From contig JAXFOK010000079.1 in the NCBI GenBank assembly GCA_034180415.1, positions 1 through 64,000 of the forward strand: a DNA stretch of 64,000 bases, read 5' to 3'. This document shows positions 62,626 through 64,000 of this stretch, piece by piece. Every line of letters starts with the position of its first letter. Within the stretch, counting starts at the first letter, position 1. The translations under genes were made by a program, and so were the position numbers. The notes below the pieces were generated by a model, which did no database searches, had not been told where the DNA came from, and saw only the letters and a list, made by a program, of their open reading frames with translations. The DNA is from CAKMMH01 sp927798255. Lineage in GTDB: Bacteria > Bdellovibrionota_C > UBA2361 > CAKMMH01.

Positions 62626-63430
62626 TAGTTGATATAGAAGCTCGGATCGTAATATCCGATAATTTCGCCTTTTTTGCAAAGTAATTTCCCGTTTTTGTAG
62701 GAATCTTCTAGAGGAAACATTTTTCTGTCTTTATCATAGAACTCAGATGACCGATTAAAGACACTTGAGGTCCCCCCCCAAATCTTCTTAAATCCATAGT
62801 GTCATAAGGTCCTTTATAAACTGACAGACCAACCTCAGTAACAAATGTGGGAAGTTTTACGATATTTAATTCATCATCAACTTCCATATACTTTGCGTCA
62901 ATGACGAAGTAAGCTTCCCGTTTGCTAGGTGTAGCCTTAAAGGCTCCGCGTTCTAGTCGAGTAGGAATTGGATTTTCACTCGCATCTTCGTATTTATAAT
63001 CGAAGATTTGTACCTTAATCCAAACAAGCCCAAGTACATCACTATTAATTAATTTAGCGATCTCGTTTGGCGATGTTCTTCCATTCACGCGATAGGCGCT
63101 AATTATAGAGCGATCACTATTTAATATAATCTCGTTTAATTTAACATCAAACGTGATGTCAGATAACTTTACGTTACTAGGTAATTATCTAAGAGCCATG
63201 ATCTTAACAGACAAATCATCAGATCTTACTTGGCTTTTTTGGCCTCAAGAACCTCTTCTAATCGTTGCGACTCGACCTCACCACCGAAATCTTCAAAAGT
63301 CACTCTTGTACTTGGATCCCAAGGGGTCATCGGAATAACTATACATCACTTCCTGTGCAGAAGAAATGTTAATAAAAGAAAACAGGAACACAATGAAAAG
63401 AAACGACGAGAATTGTTTAAAACCATACAT
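62626..63430 (-). pseudogene. Decayed secreted-protein gene with a G8 tract
   Basis: The pieces on the minus strand form one former gene. ATG 63430, with AAGGGG before it, starts a signal peptide (FLFIVFLFSFINISSAQEV). The frame breaks after about 35 residues. A second frame reads PWDPSTRVTFEDFGGEVESQ to EAKKAK, stop. A third, with one internal stop, gives SDDLSVKIMALR then NVKLSDITFDVKLNEIILNS, continuing into the 62708-63088 frame (VNGRTSPNEIAKLINSDVLG … KLPTFVTEVGLSVYKG … FGGGP). A run of eight G (plus-strand C8 at 62772-62779) then shifts the frame. With one extra G the reading continues TSSVFNRSSEFYDKDRKMFP to GYYDPSFYIN at 62626. Family unknown. Composition is richer in G+C than core genes. 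Confidence 0.7.
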
Positions 63431-63670
63431 CTTTTACCCCTTACTTCTCGCGGGTTAAGATTTAACTTGCTATTGCAACCACGATGATCGCAAAAAAGTT
63501 TCTAGACAGTATCAGTCAAAGATTTCTTTGTCGAGATTTATCGATTATTTCTACTTAAAATATTTATTAATAATTTTAGTTTATATTATAACCTGTTATT
63601 TTTATTAAGATTTTAACTATTCCAAACCATTCTCGCTTGTGCTTTATCTATAAAATATTAATCTTTAATT

Positions 63671-64000
63671 TTATTTCCCTTCAAACATTTTTGTAAGTTT
63701 ATCTCTTCTTATTTTTGCATTATGTCTTGGATCAACCGGGAAAGATTTTGCAAACAAGAATGTATCAATACCGCTAATAACATCATGTGAATTTGCAATT
63801 TCATGAAGCTCTTTTATTAAATTATCTTTATCGTCTTTTGACATTTCATTTATATTATCAAGTGGCTCGATAACAATTGCTGGTGCTTCTTTATATTTAA
63901 TAAGAGCACATCTCCTTACTTTCTTATGCTCGTTAAAAAACTCTTCTGTTGGAACTGTGTAATATGTTTTATTATTAAATGTTACTGCTTCACTCTTTCT
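63671..64000 (-). CDS. AMP-dependent acyl-activating enzyme, C-terminal fragment (runs off the window)
   Basis: The final 110 residues of a larger protein, entering from beyond base 64000 and ending at TAA 63671. The terminal AKSFPVDPRHNAKIRRDKLT matches the C-terminus of a group of AMP-binding acyl ligases (fatty acyl-AMP ligase or OleC-like, with the PVD-RHNAKI-REKL pattern). Upstream lie VRRCALIKYKEAPAIVIEPL and ISGIDTFLFAK, both consistent with the C-terminal domain. The invariant catalytic Lys should be within RHNAKIRRDK. The substrate cannot be predicted. Confidence 0.75.
   Translation of the reverse strand, partial: RKSEAVTFNNKTYYTVPTEEFFNEHKKVRRCALIKYKEAPAIVIEPLDNINEMSKDDKDNLIKELHEIANSHDVISGIDTFLFAKSFPVDPRHNAKIRRDKLTKMFEGK

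Noticed and set aside
41579..63430. The two decayed genes as copies of one family
   Set aside because: I compared their joined translations and saw no convincing aligned blocks; they share only size, signal peptide and composition.

Overview
The window is about 64 kb of very AT-rich DNA (I estimate roughly 30 % G+C by eye) from a motile, diderm (Gram-negative-type) bacterium. Evidence for an outer membrane: a giant TamB-like/Omp85 fusion, an MlaA homologue, Lgt and at least four lipoprotein signal peptides. The flagellar genes flgB-flgC-fliE-fliF-fliH-fliI-fliJ-motE follow the order familiar from Desulfovibrio-type and Bacillus-type operons. Intact rpmF-plsX-fabG, accBC, sufBCD and pilMNO blocks point to a chromosome. 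I cannot assign a genus. A proteobacterial or desulfobacterial-grade lineage is plausible, but nothing here proves it.

Layout. 1-4.5 kb: a HAD fragment, a flavoprotein, a small damage-response module (S24 repressor, perfect 14-bp inverted-repeat operator, small ORF and Y-family polymerase), a TRIC-type membrane protein and three tRNAs (Gly, Tyr, Thr). 4.6-7.6 kb: a glycosyltransferase, a NUDIX gene broken by one stop codon, and a MATE exporter. 7.6-14.5 kb: the 1920-residue TamB-Omp85 fusion and an AlbA_2/ATPase regulator that looks internally deleted. 15.2-31.7 kb: a long minus-strand directon running lgt - unknown secreted protein - accB - accC - DUF1573 - membrane J-domain protein - fliD - flgB flgC fliE fliF fliH fliI fliJ motE - membrane protein - SGNH hydrolase. 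31.7-41.4 kb: rsmE, tRNA-Phe, an RDD protein, priA, pilMNO, a DsbA-like lipoprotein and a cyclophilin. 41.5-43.4 kb: an accessory spot with a decayed secreted-protein gene and two small orphan genes. 43.4-50 kb: fabG-plsX-rpmF, ssb, a MIP18 protein, an LPG-synthase-TM protein, manA and a secreted serine protease. 50.3-59.4 kb: M42 peptidase, a membrane protein, sufBCD with a SUFU-domain protein upstream, and mlaA with a lipoprotein. 59.7-64 kb: a large lipoprotein, a second glycosyltransferase, another decayed secreted-protein gene carrying a G8 tract, and the C-terminus of an acyl-activating enzyme.

The most distinctive non-coding signal is a family of degenerate 10-12 nt repeats (CAGGTATCAG-like and its complement) that are visibly richer in G+C than their surroundings. 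Six clusters occur, five of them in gaps between convergent genes and none in a divergent promoter gap. Other points of interest are the TamB-Omp85 fusion, absence of fliG from its usual place, homopolymeric G8 tracts (one inside motE), and two shattered secreted-protein genes. I see no CRISPR array, insertion sequence, rRNA or prophage.
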